The notes below the pieces were generated by a model that saw nothing but the letters and a program-made list of their open reading frames with translations, searched no databases and was not told where the DNA came from. Below, piece after piece: positions 37,646 to 49,133 of a stretch of DNA of 64,000 nt. The position numbers were made by a program, and so were the translations under genes. Location: assembly GCF_033118175.1 (NCBI RefSeq), contig NC_083711.1:41426001-41490000 (forward strand). The letters run 5' to 3'. The DNA is from Dama dama. Its lineage: Eukaryota; Chordata; Mammalia; Artiodactyla; Cervidae. Each line of letters begins with the position of its first letter. Position 1 is the first letter of the stretch.

Positions 37646-37884
37646 GAAGTAGAAAGAAAAGTAAAAAATGTTAGTCACTCAGTTGTGTCCAACCCTTTGT
37701 GATCCGTGGACTGTGGCCCACCAGGCTCCCCTGTCCATGCAGATTCTCCAGGCAAGAATACTGGAGTGGGTTGCCATTTCCTCCTCCAAGGGATCGTCCC
37801 AACCCAGGGATCGAACCCCTGTCTTCTGTGTCTCCTGAATTTCAGGAAGATTCTTTGTCCACGAGCCATGGGAAAGCCACATAA
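37646..37884 (-). mobile_element. Bov-tA SINE
   Basis: Antisense, full length. The degenerate (GAAA)-type tail at 37646-37667 corresponds to the usual TTTCAC repeat end. Target-site duplication gttgcctt at 37638-37645 and 37885-37892. Confidence 0.9.
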
Positions 37885-38080
37885 GTTGCCTTATGATTGG
37901 TTAAAGTTAGTATTAAAAATGAATGGTTTCAGAATTTACTTCTGAGGATATTCTATGAAAAAGAAAGAAATTATATGTAGTATATTAATGTATTCCATCC
38001 TTTATAATGGGATCCTGGAGCAGACAGGCTGTGCCAGGCAAGTTTATTTGAGAGTTTTACTCCAATTTTAATTTGTTAAA

Positions 38081-38081
38081 T

Positions 38082-38112
<31 letters not shown>

Positions 38113-38172
38113 ACACACACATACATATATACATATATATATGAATATATACACATACATATGTATATATAT
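38081..38172. repeat. (TA)n(CA)n compound microsatellite
   Basis: About 11 uninterrupted TA units, then mixed acac and acatata repeats for roughly 90 bp in total. Likely length-variable. Confidence 0.95.
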
Positions 38173-40337
38173 TGTGTTTAATTTTATTTATTGAGTCTCA
38201 TGTTAGAAATTAAAATTTTATTTAATTTTCTGCATTCTCTTTAGTGCTAGAAGGTTGAATATACATGAGTGTGTGTGCGCATGCACTCATGAAAGGGGAT
38301 CATAAAGAATTATTGAGAATTACAGTGACAAAGATAGAGAAAAATAAATATATAAAGGGAACAAAAGTGTTATAATTCCTACCCATTGCCACTCTGCTAT
38401 TCTTGTCATTCCACTCAAGTTTGATTAATAGAAGTGAATTGCATTACATTGTTTTCTAATGAGTAGCCTTTCTGGGGAGTGAAGCAGTGGTGGGCAAAGT
38501 TTTAGCTTTCTGGGTTATAAACATCAAAGAAAGCTCAGCCTGAGAGGTACCTGATGTAACAGATGATGCTGCCTTGCTTTCAGTTTAGAATTTGTCCTCT
38601 GAAATCTCTCCTGTGTTTTAACAAACGTAATGTCAGATTATACAAACTGTGAGGCTGCCACCAGCTGCTAGTTGGACAATTCTTCTAAATGTCCTAAATG
38701 TTCATTTCTGTAGATTATATCACCAGTTTTTAAATTATTTTAATGAGGTCCTTCTCTCTGAAGTTCTATTACTCAAGTGTCAATAAAAAAATTTTATCAC
38801 CCCTCATAAGCTTATAGAGTAGTAAATATTTTTTTAACCAAGTCTATCATTATTTGCTACAACCTTTTGGTAATTTCTACCACATTTGTTCTGATATATT
38901 CTTCACCCCTTCTCTCTGATGGGTCAGCAGACAAAGAAAGTGTTGCAAGTGTGGTCTCATTAGAGTTGCGTGTAGATGAAAATACGTTTTGAAAAATGCA
39001 GCATGCATTGTTTAGAAAGAATGGATACCACCCCTCAAAAATGTGCTTGAAAATAATATACTTGTAAGCTATTAAAAAGGAACTGTGGTGTTAACTAAAA
39101 TTTCTTACTAAACTTTTTTCTTTTTTGGTATACTCAGGGTGTAACCACGTGTTTGATTAACAGTAAAACTGCCCATTATTGCAAAGGAGGTTGAAGACAT
39201 ACCTGTAGATTCAAAAAAAAAAAAGAAAAGAAAAAAATCATATCTACTTGTCAGTTTTGAACTTTTAGCCCTGTGTGATAAATTGATCTTCGCTGTTACT
39301 ATTACTATGTGATGTATAGATCAAATAAAAACTAGATAGTAGTCACTCTTTGATAAAAAGACTTGTAGGCAGTTTCTTTCTTGGCAGTTATTGGGTTATT
39401 TTGTAATTGAAGTGAGAGACAGAGAGAAAAATAGAGATAATTTGCATCTGTTGTATAAATTAACACTTGATTTAGACCAGCCTTCCATAATAATAACAAG
39501 ATGGAAAAAGGGGAAGGTTATTTACAGAATTCTTGAGTAATAAAATCAGTAGGAAAGGGCAGGTATAAGATAACTTATGGTCAATTGTAGGCACTTAAGA
39601 CTGAAGAGTTATTACTAAATCACTAACTAAGGACCTTGAAGTGTGATGTTGCATGATATTACGTGTAAGGATCATTTGTTCCATTTTATGACTTTGTCAC
39701 TTAAAAGATCAGAACTTTCCACCCTTTGAGGATAAAAGTTTGGCCTGGTTTATGGGACATGTACCAGATTGCCAAGATACATGAAAATACCTGCTTTTTG
39801 TGATAATATATGATCCTAACTCTACTTTTTAAAGCAGAGTTAATCTGGATGATCAGTACCACCAATGACTGAGGAACAGAGACGAATGTACACTATCTGG
39901 CAATCAAGTTAATACTGAGTTGACAAACTCATATTCTGGTACCTAATAAGATTTTGAGCTCTCTACACTACTAAGCCTAATTATTTTTATACTTCGAAGA
40001 AAGTTGGTAGAAAGATACAATAATTCTTTCCAGAAATCACTTTAGTAATGAATAAAGGTTTATTTATTGGGAAAGTAAGGGAACATAAGAAAGCACTTAT
40101 AAAAATTAATTGATTTAAGCTTTTATGCCAAACTGCATTGCATAAAATGCCTTGCTTACACAGGCTATTTATTAACATAATATTGTATTTTTCAAATTTA
40201 TTAAGATATACAGGATAGACTTCTTAACTATACTATTAAATCTAGAGAAAGCATAACCTAGCAGTTAAGGAATCTACAGCTTGAACTAAGTCTCTAAAGC
40301 CTCTAATAATTAATTCTCTTTAATATTGCTTTCTCCC
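38173..40337. other. Unclassified non-coding DNA
   Basis: No repeat family or exon recognised. An A-rich run lies at 39214-39237. Confidence 0.5.
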
Positions 40338-40338
40338 T

Positions 40339-40362
40339 CACACACACACACACACACACACA
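40339..40362. repeat. (CA)12 microsatellite
   Basis: Twelve uninterrupted CA units, followed by further imperfect acac repeats to about 40397. Confidence 0.95.
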
Positions 40363-40450
40363 AATGTGAACACACATACACATGCCTACACACACAAGAT
40401 GACTACTGAAAATTATTTCAAATTTTCAAAATCTTTGAACTGACTGCACA

Positions 40451-40633
40451 TTTTCCCAACCCCTCCAACAGGCAAATATTTCTTAGATGGTAGTGAAAAC
40501 ACAATCAATAAACAAAAATAAATTGACATATTTAAAATTTTGATGAAATCCAATATGTCAGTTTATTTTTGTTTATTGATTGTGTTTTCACTGTCATCTA
40601 AGAAATCTTTGCCTGTTGTAAGGGTTGGGAAAA
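40451..40633. repeat. Inverted repeat (82-bp arms, 19-bp loop) from L1
   Basis: Left arm 40451-40532 and right arm 40552-40633 are reverse complements over 82 bp with no gaps and 6 mismatches (about 93%). The left arm reads as sense L1 near the end of ORF2 ('ggcaaatatttcttagat...'). The loop and right arm are the antisense of the same L1 stretch, so this is a fold-back of one L1 segment, not a DNA-transposon palindrome. Confidence 0.9.
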
Positions 40634-40800
40634 TTTTTTCATAAAGGGTCAGATAGTAAGTGACTTAGGCTTTGTGATCTATACAATCTCTGCTTCAGCT
40701 AATCTGTTCCCTAGTTACAGTGTGAAAGCAGTGACAAAGGAAAAAGAAAGTATAAATAAATGAACGTGTCTATGTTCCAGTAATTGTTTACTGAAATGTG
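40634..40800 (+). mobile_element. hAT-type MER element fragment
   Basis: Matches a common old mammalian hAT-derived element by its core ('ataaagggtcagatagtaag', 'cttaggctttgtg', 'gtgtgaaagcagtgacaaag', 'tgtctatgttccagtaa'). Family name not certain. It begins where the L1 hairpin ends. Confidence 0.6.
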
Positions 40801-40842
40801 AATTTCATTATTTTCATGTATTATGAAATAATCTTCTTTTTA

Positions 40843-41025
40843 AAATGTCTTGAGTCAATTCAAGACCCTTAGAAGAAATGGAATATCCATCACAGTCAAC
40901 AAAGGAGTCCAAAATGCAGTATTTGGATGCAGTCTCAAAAATGACAGAATGATTTTTGTTCATTTCCAAGGAAAACTATTCAATATTGCAGTAATCCAAG
41001 TCTATGCCTCGACCAATAATACTGT
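40843..41025 (+). mobile_element. BovB endonuclease-region fragment
   Basis: Sense BovB. The frame from 40850 reads RRNGISITVNKGVQNAVFGC and FQGKLFNIAVIQVYASTNN, the part of the BovB apurinic-endonuclease domain upstream of the reverse transcriptase. It is repeated in reverse at 41346-41575. Confidence 0.8.
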
Positions 41026-41180
41026 ACTTCAAGGCCAATTTTGCCTGTTACTCCAGGTATTTCTTGACTTCCTAGTTTTGCATTCCAGTCCCCTGTAATG
41101 AAAAGGACATCTTTTTTGGAGTGTTAGTTCTGGAAGTTTTTGTATGTCTTCATAGAACCATTCAACTTCGGCTTCTACAG
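41026..41180 (-). mobile_element. BovB endonuclease-region fragment, inverted
   Basis: Antisense BovB (minus-strand residues EVEWFYEDIQKLPELTLQKR), the stretch that normally follows directly after the fragment at 40843-41025, but flipped. It marks an inversion breakpoint at about 41025. Confidence 0.75.
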
Positions 41181-41186
41181 TATTAA

Positions 41187-41338
41187 ATACACACCTATTA
41201 TAATGGCTAAAATTGAAAAGACTGACCATTTTAAGTGTCGGTGAGGAAGTAAACAAGCCAAAATTTTCATATACTGCTGGAAGAAATATAAAATGTTTCA
41301 AATATTTCAAAAAATGAAACACTCTTAAAAAGGCCTTT
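41187..41338 (+). mobile_element. L1 3' UTR fragment, sense
   Basis: Near-identical in reverse to part of 41585-41815 ('aaatacacacctattataat', 'aggaagtaaacaagcc', 'ttcatatactgctgg'). It is one arm of an imperfect inverted duplication. Confidence 0.75.
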
Positions 41339-41345
41339 AGAAAAT

Positions 41346-41575
41346 ATGTACTCAGTCTTCATAGAACCGTTCAACTTCAGCTTCTTCAGTATTACTGGTC
41401 AGGGTGTAGACTTGGATTACTGTGATATTGAATGGTTTTCCTTGGAAATGAACAAAGATCATTCTGTCATTTTTGAGACTGCATCCAAGTACTGCATTTT
41501 GGACTCTTTTGTTGACTATGATAGCTACTCCATTTCTTTTAAAGGTCTTAAATTGACTCAAGACATTTGTCCAAA
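41346..41575 (-). mobile_element. BovB endonuclease-region fragment, antisense
   Basis: Minus-strand frame at 41352-41561 reads KRNGVAIIVNKRVQNAVLGC and later EEAEVERFYED, continuous with the BovB order. It is the intact-order counterpart of the broken pair 40843-41180 and shares with it the extra edge 'gtcttgagtcaa'. Confidence 0.8.
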
Positions 41576-41584
41576 GGCCTTTTT

Positions 41585-42012
41585 AAGAGCATTTCGTCTT
41601 TTGGAATAAATATCAGAGAGTGGGCTGGCTACATCATGTGATATTTTACCTTTTAATAAAATGCCACAATGTTTTTCAAAGTATTTGAAACATTTTATAT
41701 TTCTGCCAGCAGTATATGAAAATTTTGGCTTGTTTACTTCCTAACCAATGCTTAGAATGGTCAGTCTTTTCAATTTTAGCCATTATAATAGGTGTGTATT
41801 TAATATCTTATTGTAGTTTTCATTTGCATTTTCATAAAACTAATGGGGCATATTTTCATTTGCTTATTCTCCATCTTCTTTTGCAAAATTTATGTATATT
41901 ATTTTGTTCTCTTTTGGGGGTGGGATTTTTTTTAAGCTGTAGAGTTTTGAGAATTCTTTATATATACTCAACACAAGTTTTTCATCAGATATTTGATTTG
42001 CAAATATTAGTT
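41585..42012 (-). mobile_element. L1 3' UTR fragment, antisense
   Basis: Antisense old L1: 'atttctgccagcagtatatg', 'tagccattataataggtgtg', 'tttgcattttc', ending 'tttgatttgcaaatatt'. A short sense BovB piece, gaatgaagcagggcaaagg, lies just beyond at about 42024-42042. Confidence 0.75.
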
Positions 42013-42089
42013 GAGTATATAGAATGAAGCAGGGCAAAGGCAAGTGATGAAGCTCACTCAAAAAGTAAGAACTAATCCAAATAGCTCCA

Positions 42090-42470
42090 CTTTTATTAAA
42101 TGCATTAAATTTGAAAGAGAAGAACAAAGTTGGAGAACTAACACTAATGGTTTCCAGACTACTCAAGTCGATGTGGTAATTGTATGAAAATAAATAAATA
42201 GGTCAAAGGAACAGAATAGAATGCAGCAATAGACTCACACATGTATTCACAAATAATTCTCCACAAAGCTGCCAAGAAATTTAGTGGAGAAAGTGCAGTC
42301 ATTTTAACAAACCGTGCTGAAACAATTAGCCATTTGCAAAAGATGAATGTTGATCCATACTTTGTATTGAACACAAAAAACAATTCGAATAGACCATAGA
42401 TTTAGGCAAAAACCTAAAACTATAAACTAGTAGAAGAAAACATAAAGGAAAAATCACTGCGGGCTTGTGT
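42090..42470 (+). mobile_element. L1 ORF2 C-terminal fragment, sense
   Basis: Follows L1 ORF2 order: 'agaagaacaaagttggagaac', 'ggaacagaatagaatg', 'acatgtattcacaaataatt', 'tagaagaaaacataaagg'. Frames are destroyed by indels. Opposite in orientation to the adjoining L1 3' UTR. Confidence 0.75.
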
Positions 42471-42474
42471 AAGG

Positions 42475-42570
42475 AAAACAGTTGGCAAGCCACATCTATA
42501 GGCCAAACTGACCTTTCAGCCTCGTTTCTATGATGCGTGAGTTAAGAACAATTTTTCTACATATTTAAAT
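42475..42570. mobile_element. Possible hAT-derived fragment
   Basis: Blocks such as 'ttggcaagccacatctatag' and 'gagttaagaacaatttttct' resemble an old hAT-family repeat end. Short and diverged. Confidence 0.35.
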
Positions 42571-42886
42571 TGACTCAGTTCAGTTCAGTTCAGTCGCTCA
42601 GTCCTGTCCGACTCTTTGCGATCCCATGGACTGCAGCACGCCAGGCCTCCCTGTCCATCACCAACTCCCGCAGTTTATTCAAACTCATGTCCATTGAGTC
42701 GGTGATGCCATCCAACCATCTCATCCTCTGTCCTCCCTTTCTCCTCCCACCTTCAAACTTTCCTGGCATCAGGGTCTTTTCAAATGAGTCAGTGTCTCAT
42801 GATGAACTCCGCATATAAGTCAGATAAGCAGGGTGACGATATACAGCCTTGATGTACTGCTTTCCTGATTTGGAACCAGTCTGCTT
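42571..42886 (-). mobile_element. BovB LINE 3' end with internal deletion
   Basis: Left part (42571-42797) is the normal antisense 3' terminus. It then jumps at about 42798 to sequence from around the HQGCILSPC region of the reverse transcriptase ('gcagggtgacgatatacagc', 'atttggaaccagtctg'). Compared with the copy at 54968-56424, roughly 600 bp in between are missing. Confidence 0.88.
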
Positions 42887-42894
42887 CATCACTG

Positions 42895-45800
42895 GTGTCT
42901 TTCAAGGAATTTTTTTGGCTCATCTAAGTTGTCAAATTTGTTGTAATAAAAAATTTGACATTATTTTCTTATCTTTCTTTTTATGAATTTATAATTTATT
43001 TATGGCTGTGCTGAGAATTCGTTGCTATGCGGGCTTCCTCTAGTTGTGGAGAGTCAGGGCTATTCCCTAGCTGTGGTGCACAGGTTTCTTATTCTGGTGG
43101 CTCCTCATTGCAGAGCAGACTCTGGGTGCACGGCTTCAATACTTGCAGCACATGGATTCAGTAGTTGCGACTTGCTGGCTGCAGCATGTGCGGGCTTCAG
43201 CAGTTGTGGCACACGGACTCAGCTGTGGCCGAGGGCCCGAAAGTGTACAGGTTTCAATAGTGGTGGTGCACTGGCTCAGTACTGGGCAACACGGACTAAT
43301 TGCACCACAGAATGCGGAATCTTCCCAGACGAGGGATTGAACCTGTGTCCCTGGCATTGGCAGGCAGGTTCTTAGCCCCTGTGCCACCAGGGAGTCTCTT
43401 ATCTTTCCGATAGTATATAATCTGTAGTAAGGTCATTTCTCTTGTTTCTAAAATAAATAATTTATGACCTCTTTTTTTCTCACATCATTATAGTTAGAAG
43501 TTTTCGATTTTATTGAACTCAAAGACATACCTTTTGATTTCCACTTTTTTTTTGTTTTCAATTTTGTTAATTTCATTTGTGATCTTAAATATTTCCTTTC
43601 CTCAGCTTATTTTTAATTTTATCTGATCTTCTTTTTTAGTTTCCATGGTACAAACTGATGTCATTTAATGGAGAGTTTTGTTTTTAATATTGCTGCTTAT
43701 GGCTATAAATTGTCTAAGTGCTGCTATACTGACACTATCCAAATTCCAATGTGTTGTGTTTTCATTTTCATATAAATTCAAATATGTTATTTCAATATAT
43801 TACTTGTTTTCAAATACTTGGAGTTTTTTTTTTTTTTTTTCTGAAATCTGTTATAGTTAATTTAATTACACTTTGGTCTTAAAACAGAATTTCTCTTGAA
43901 TCTTTTAACGCTTATTTGGACTTGTTGTATGGCTGAAAACATGATCCGTCTTTATAAAAGTTTGGTCTGAACTTTAGAAAGATTTATTCTGCCCTTGTTG
44001 AGTGGAGTGTTCTATTAATGCAAGTTGGTTGGTTATGTTGGCCAATTGTGTTGTTGATTTTCACCACACCTGTTGTTTTAGTTATTGAGAGGTATGTACT
44101 GAAATGTTCATCTGCTAATTTGTATTTGCATTTTTCCCATTGTACTTCTCTTAATTTTTCTTCACTGAGCTCTGTCATCATGTTTATAAACATATATGAT
44201 TGTAATGTCCTCTTGGTCTATTGACCCTTTTATAACTTTGTTATGAACTTTATCCTGTTAATATTTTCTTAATTCTGAAATCTCATTTGTCGGATTTAGT
44301 ATAGTCATTTCATCTTTCTTTTTTCTAACTTTAGCATATCTTTTCTCATTCTTTTAATGTGTGCCCATATTTAAAGTATGTTTCTTGTAAACAGCATACA
44401 GTTTGCTCTTGCTTTTCAATTTAATATGACAGTTTCAGCCCTCTGAATGGGTTTTTTAGGCTATTCTTTCTTAAGATGGTCATGGATAGGTTAGGTTCAT
44501 TACCTTGCTATTTGTTATATCTTTACCCCCTGTTCCCTCTTTACTTTGTCTTCTTGCTCTTTCTTGCATTGGATTAATTATTTCTTATGTTTTCTCTGTT
44601 GCCTAATCAATTCTAAATCTTCATTTTGTTATTTTAGTGTTTTGTTTTTTAGGATTCACTGCATAGATTTTTAACTTATCATGGTCTACCTTTAAATGAT
44701 AATATGCCATTTCCTGTATAGTATGAAAAACTTATACTAGTATACTCTTATTTCTTCCCCCTCTAGACATTAAGCTATTGGTTTCAAACATTTTACTTGT
44801 TTTATAGATACTGTAAATCTAATAATACACTGTTATTGTTTTAATTAACAAATTCAATTATTTTATGAGACATAAATATTTTTAAAAGTTTATATAATTG
44901 CCAGTGTAGTTACCAATGAGAATATCTTCAACTCTTTATGGAAATTTATGTCTGTGTAAAGTCATTTTCTTTTTGCTTTAGGACTTCCATCAGCATTTCT
45001 TGTAGTTTAAGTCTGCTAGTGATGAATCTCTCAACTTTGGTTGTCTGAACTGTTTAGTCCACTTTTATTTTTGAAAGGTATTTCACTGGTAAAGAATTCT
45101 GGGTGGATATTTTTCCCTTTCAGTTGCTTGAAGATATTTTACTCTTTCCTTTTTCTATAGTTAGAAATTTGTTGTGTTCTTTATTTCTATGTGAGATGTC
45201 ATTTTTGTGTTATTGCCTTTAAGACTGGCTCTATTACTAGTTTTGAACAATTGATTTATGATGTGCCTTGAAGAAGTTTGCTTTATTTTTCTTATCAGGG
45301 GAATATATTGATCTCAGATCTGTATGTTTGAGGTTTTCATCAAATTTGGAACATTTCTAGTCATTATATCTTTAACTATTTCATCCTTCCAATTTCTATC
45401 TCTAATTATATATATGTAATAGAGTTTTAATAACTGTCCTAACTTACATATGTACTACTTCTTATATCTATAACAGTTCTCAGTTGATTTTGAATGATTA
45501 ATTTTTCTCTTTATTATGGATTATATTTTTTCACATGCCTTGTAATTTTTAATTGGATGCCAATCATTGTGAATTTCTCCTTCTTGGTGCTGAATAATTT
45601 TGTATTTCTATAAATATTCCTGAGCTTTCTTATGGAATGCAGTTATGTTATTAGGAAACAGTTTGATCCTTGTGAATTTTGCTTTTAAGATTTGTTATGT
45701 GGAATCAGAGCAGTGTTACATCAAGGGTCTTTTAATCTTTACAGTTGAGGCAGCCTTCTCCTAGGTACTCTACCTCATGCCCCATGAACCTTAAGGTTTT

Positions 45801-46335
45801 CCATATTGGTTGGTGGCAGCAAGCATTTTTCCCAGCCCTGTGTAAGCACCAAACGCAGTGTCTCCAATACTTCTGGTTACTTCTTTCCTTGGCCTCGGGA
45901 AGTTTCCTCAAACATGGGCTGATCAATACTCTGCTGAATACTAAAGGAACATCTTTCACAGCTGTCCTTCAGCTACTTCTGTAGAGCTCACTCCTCTCTA
46001 GTATTCTTTCTGAGAACTTCCATCAACCAGGGCTTCCTGGATCTTCAACTCCACCTCCTCAACTCAGGAAGTTTTTTTGAGCTCTGGTTTGGACCCCCCT
46101 CCTTGTTTTCCAGCCTGGAGAATCTCAAGGCAGGAAGATGTTGAACTGTAGTGCTCATCTTATCCATTTCCTTTTTCTTGAGGACCCCTGTTTTTGTTGC
46201 CTGATATCCAATAACTTGAAAAATGTTGTTTCATATAATTTTAGTTTTATTTATTGCTTTTCAGTTTTATTTTTTTTTTGTCATGGGATTGTAAGTCTAG
46301 TCCCTGTTGCTCCATCTCAGCCAGGAGCCAAAGTT
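42895..46335 (-). mobile_element. Old L1 (L1M type), 3' half, antisense
   Basis: About 3.0 kb of antisense L1 plus an inserted CHR SINE. From the left: an ORF2 stretch (antisense of KLDNLDEMDKFL-like codons at 42905-42945), further ORF2 ('gtgttgtgttttcattttca', 'tgttgagtggagtgttctat', 'tttcttgtaaacagcatac') and the 3' region ending 'ccatctcagccaggagcc'. Highly diverged, no open frame. Both the reading order and the orientation support one element. Confidence 0.8.
42978..43396 (-). mobile_element. CHR-type SINE inside L1
   Basis: Full-length antisense CHR SINE: 'ttatttatggctgtgctgag' on the left, repeated 'gcagttgtggcacac'-type body, tRNA-like head '...gtgccaccagggag' on the right. Perfect 11-bp target-site duplication tcttatctttc at 42967-42977 and 43397-43407. 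The long plus-strand frame at 43022-43375 is a by-product of the repeat. Confidence 0.93.
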
Positions 46336-46482
46336 TTTGTTATACATTAATTCTCTTAAACATATTTGTTGTGTTTTAAAATTATATATTAGAGATGCTG
46401 AGAAGGACACAAAGCCTATAAAATAATGTGCTCTATAGATTATCTTAACATTAATAAAAGATATAGGATATAAGTCAGCAGG

Positions 46483-46698
46483 GGTTCCCAGGTGGTGGTA
46501 GTGGTAAAAAAAAGCCACTTGCCAATACAGGAGACATAAAGATACAGGTTTGGTCCCTGGGTTGGAAAGAACCCCTGGAGAAGTGTATGGCAACCCACTC
46601 TAGTATTCTTGCCTGGAGAATTCCATGGACAGAGGAACCTGGCGGGCTACAGTCCATAGGATCACAAAGAGTCAGACACAACTGAAGTGACTTATCAT
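46483..46698 (+). mobile_element. Bov-tA SINE
   Basis: Complete head, B-box region and body; an extra A-run lies within the head at 46507-46514. Confidence 0.88.
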
Positions 46699-47389
46699 CA
46701 TATGTCAATTAAATATTATAGAGCAGATTAAAACAATATGTGATAAAGCACAAAATGGACTGTAAAGGCAATAATTCAACATAATAAGGATTTGCTGGCA
46801 AGTATATTTTTAGCAACACCTACATAAGGAAGGTGTAGTGGTGGTAAGTTTTCTGAGACTGGCATGGAATATTTGGAGAAAGTATTTCCATCCTTGTAAA
46901 AGCTAATAAGGTGTGTTAAATAGAATGATCAAAGGAGAGATAATTTTATGGCAGAGGGCAGTACAAGATGATAATGTGTTTGAAGAACCATGTTAATGTC
47001 AAATTTCAGAAACTTTAGGTGTCTCTTTTTACATACAAACGGCAGTAAACTATGAAAATTTTTAGAATAAGTTTGCAGTAAGATAATGAAAGTGATTTTG
47101 AACAAGAATAATCAGGATGAAGTGACAGGGAAACAAATATTAGGGAGAAGAGTAGAAAAAGCTATTACACTTAGTTAAATTAATACTTTGGTAATCATAA
47201 TAAAAAAGAAGACAGGAGAAATATTACAGGTATAAATGGCAATAATTGTATTCAGGAAAAAGAAAATAGATTGTTTTTAAGACGACTGAAACTTAGATGT
47301 AAGAGCATGATGAAACTATCAAGAGAAAGTGGAGCTTCAGGACAGCTTAGTCTGGAACAGTAAAACCAAGAAAAAATAATTACAGAATA
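46699..47389. other. Unclassified non-coding DNA
   Basis: AT-rich; no repeat or gene recognised. Confidence 0.5.
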
Positions 47390-47620
47390 ATAAAATAATA
47401 ATAAATAGAAATGTTTCTTAAATGTGGAATATGTGTAAGCACTATGCAAAAGTCTTTACATGGCCTACCTCATTTAATCGTCACAATACTGTAGTGAACC
47501 TCTGTGGTGGTTTGCAATTGTCAAACAAGGATATGAATGTCAGTCTTCTGCTCAAGTGACAGAGAGGTAGTGAATGGGACAGAATTTGAATCTCAATATA
47601 TACAGCTTCAGAATCCAGTT
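47390..47620 (-). mobile_element. MIR SINE
   Basis: Antisense MIR: 'gtgtaagcactatgcaaaag', 'tctttacatgg', 'ctcatttaatcgtcacaata', 'gggacagaatttgaatctc'. Confidence 0.7.
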
Positions 47621-48299
47621 TCATGTCATAGATAATTACTATTAAAACGGTACAGGCATCATTTTAAAGAAAACATGTCAGGCAGGAGCCTGTCAAACAT
47701 TGTGTAGCAAAGGGGAAAATAGAACTGATTTGTGCAATGTACAGCCTCAAGGAACAATTCTGATAGCTCTAAATACCAACCACTCACAGATTTGCTTACC
47801 TACAAGCTGAGATTGTATTACTGTGTAACTGAAAATTTCCGTTTTCAAATATCAACTTTTCTTCCGGACACAAGAACACTTTTATTTTTGCTGTCATATC
47901 ATGTTTCGTCCCTAAGCTAAACAAAGAAAGAATTTAAAACATTAATGCCAGTACTTATGAGAAGTTGAACCACAATAGATTTATGTTTTGGGTAATTGTG
48001 ATTACTTCATTTTGTTTATTATCTGACTTAGCAACTCAGTAAATCTTCTAATTGACACAAAGCCGTTAAATTCTCAAGACATATAATGTCTTTTATTTCC
48101 TCAATGGATTATTTCTTTTTCTATCAAGAACTTAGTATTCACTCCCAAATAGCTTATCTTTCTGTGATAAGAGAGGTATAGTTAATAACAGTATAAACTA
48201 TTCTTTCAGCCCACTGAGTGGAGATGGAAATATTGCCAGTGCTATATACACACGCATGCAAAGGCTAAAACACAGAGATGAAAGGGGAAGACTGAAAAA

Positions 48300-48480
48300 T
48301 AGTACCTACTATATTCCATGCTAAATAGTTTTATTAGATGATCTCATTAAATACTCTCAACAATTATCTCCATTGTCTGAAATTTTTGCAATGTTACTCA
48401 GGTAATAAGCTTTAGAACCAGAATGCAACCTTCACTGTCTGACTTCAGAGTTCAAGTTTTTAACCATAGAGTCATAATGC
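48300..48480 (-). mobile_element. MIR SINE
   Basis: Antisense MIR: 'agtacctactatattccatg', 'ctcattaaatactctcaaca', 'gttactcaggtaataagc', 'ctgtctgacttcagag'. Confidence 0.65.
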
Positions 48481-49133
48481 TCAGTAGTAAGATATACTGA
48501 GTCAATATAGTGTCTGTCATTTACTTTAATAAAGGAAATCCTATGTGGTGAAGCCAACTTTAAAAGAGTGAAACCTCTTAAGTAAAATGCACAGCCTATA
48601 TCTCCTTACCACCCTGCCATATTTACTTTCTTGAGACCTCTGAGAATCTCCTTCTTTTCTTTCACTTTTAAGCTAGCTCATCTGTGAGACCTGGTTATAA
48701 AGTAGTGTGTCTGCTGTTTCCACATGGCACCAAAACATACCTCCATAACATATGACTCATTCTTTAAACAAACGCAACAATAACAAATTTTTATTTTTTT
48801 CAAAAGATGAATTTTATTATTCATTGTCCTTCAGAATTATCTAGAGTCAAACGCTGTGGCTAAGATGAGTTATCAAATAAGAAAGACCGTTCAAAGCCAT
48901 GAATTTAAAGCACTAAGGGAAATTTTCTCATGTGGCTCATGAAATATTTCTTGTGGCAGTGTCAAAAAAGAGTTCTCAAATATATTCTGAGTTTCAGCCA
49001 CATTGTAAAATATAGTTACAGCTTTCTCAATTTTCCACCCTTAAGCTACCACAAAAATATAGAATGAGGTATTATTGATAGAAAAAGTTGATAATGTCAC
49101 TTATAGTAACAAAATCTATATCCAGTCCTAAAT
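48481..49133. other. Unclassified non-coding DNA
   Basis: No repeat or gene recognised. Confidence 0.5.

Noticed and set aside
40451..40633. Palindromic MITE such as a mariner-derived hairpin
   Set aside because: Arms and loop match L1 sequence in both directions and there is no TA target duplication.
43022..43375. 117-codon plus-strand ORF, Cys/Ala/His-rich
   Set aside because: It reads through the antisense body of a CHR SINE; composition and boundaries follow the repeat.
46081..46140. Bov-A fragment suggested by 'cagcctggagaatctcaagg'
   Set aside because: Similarity is limited to a few bases and the stretch fits the surrounding antisense L1 3' region.
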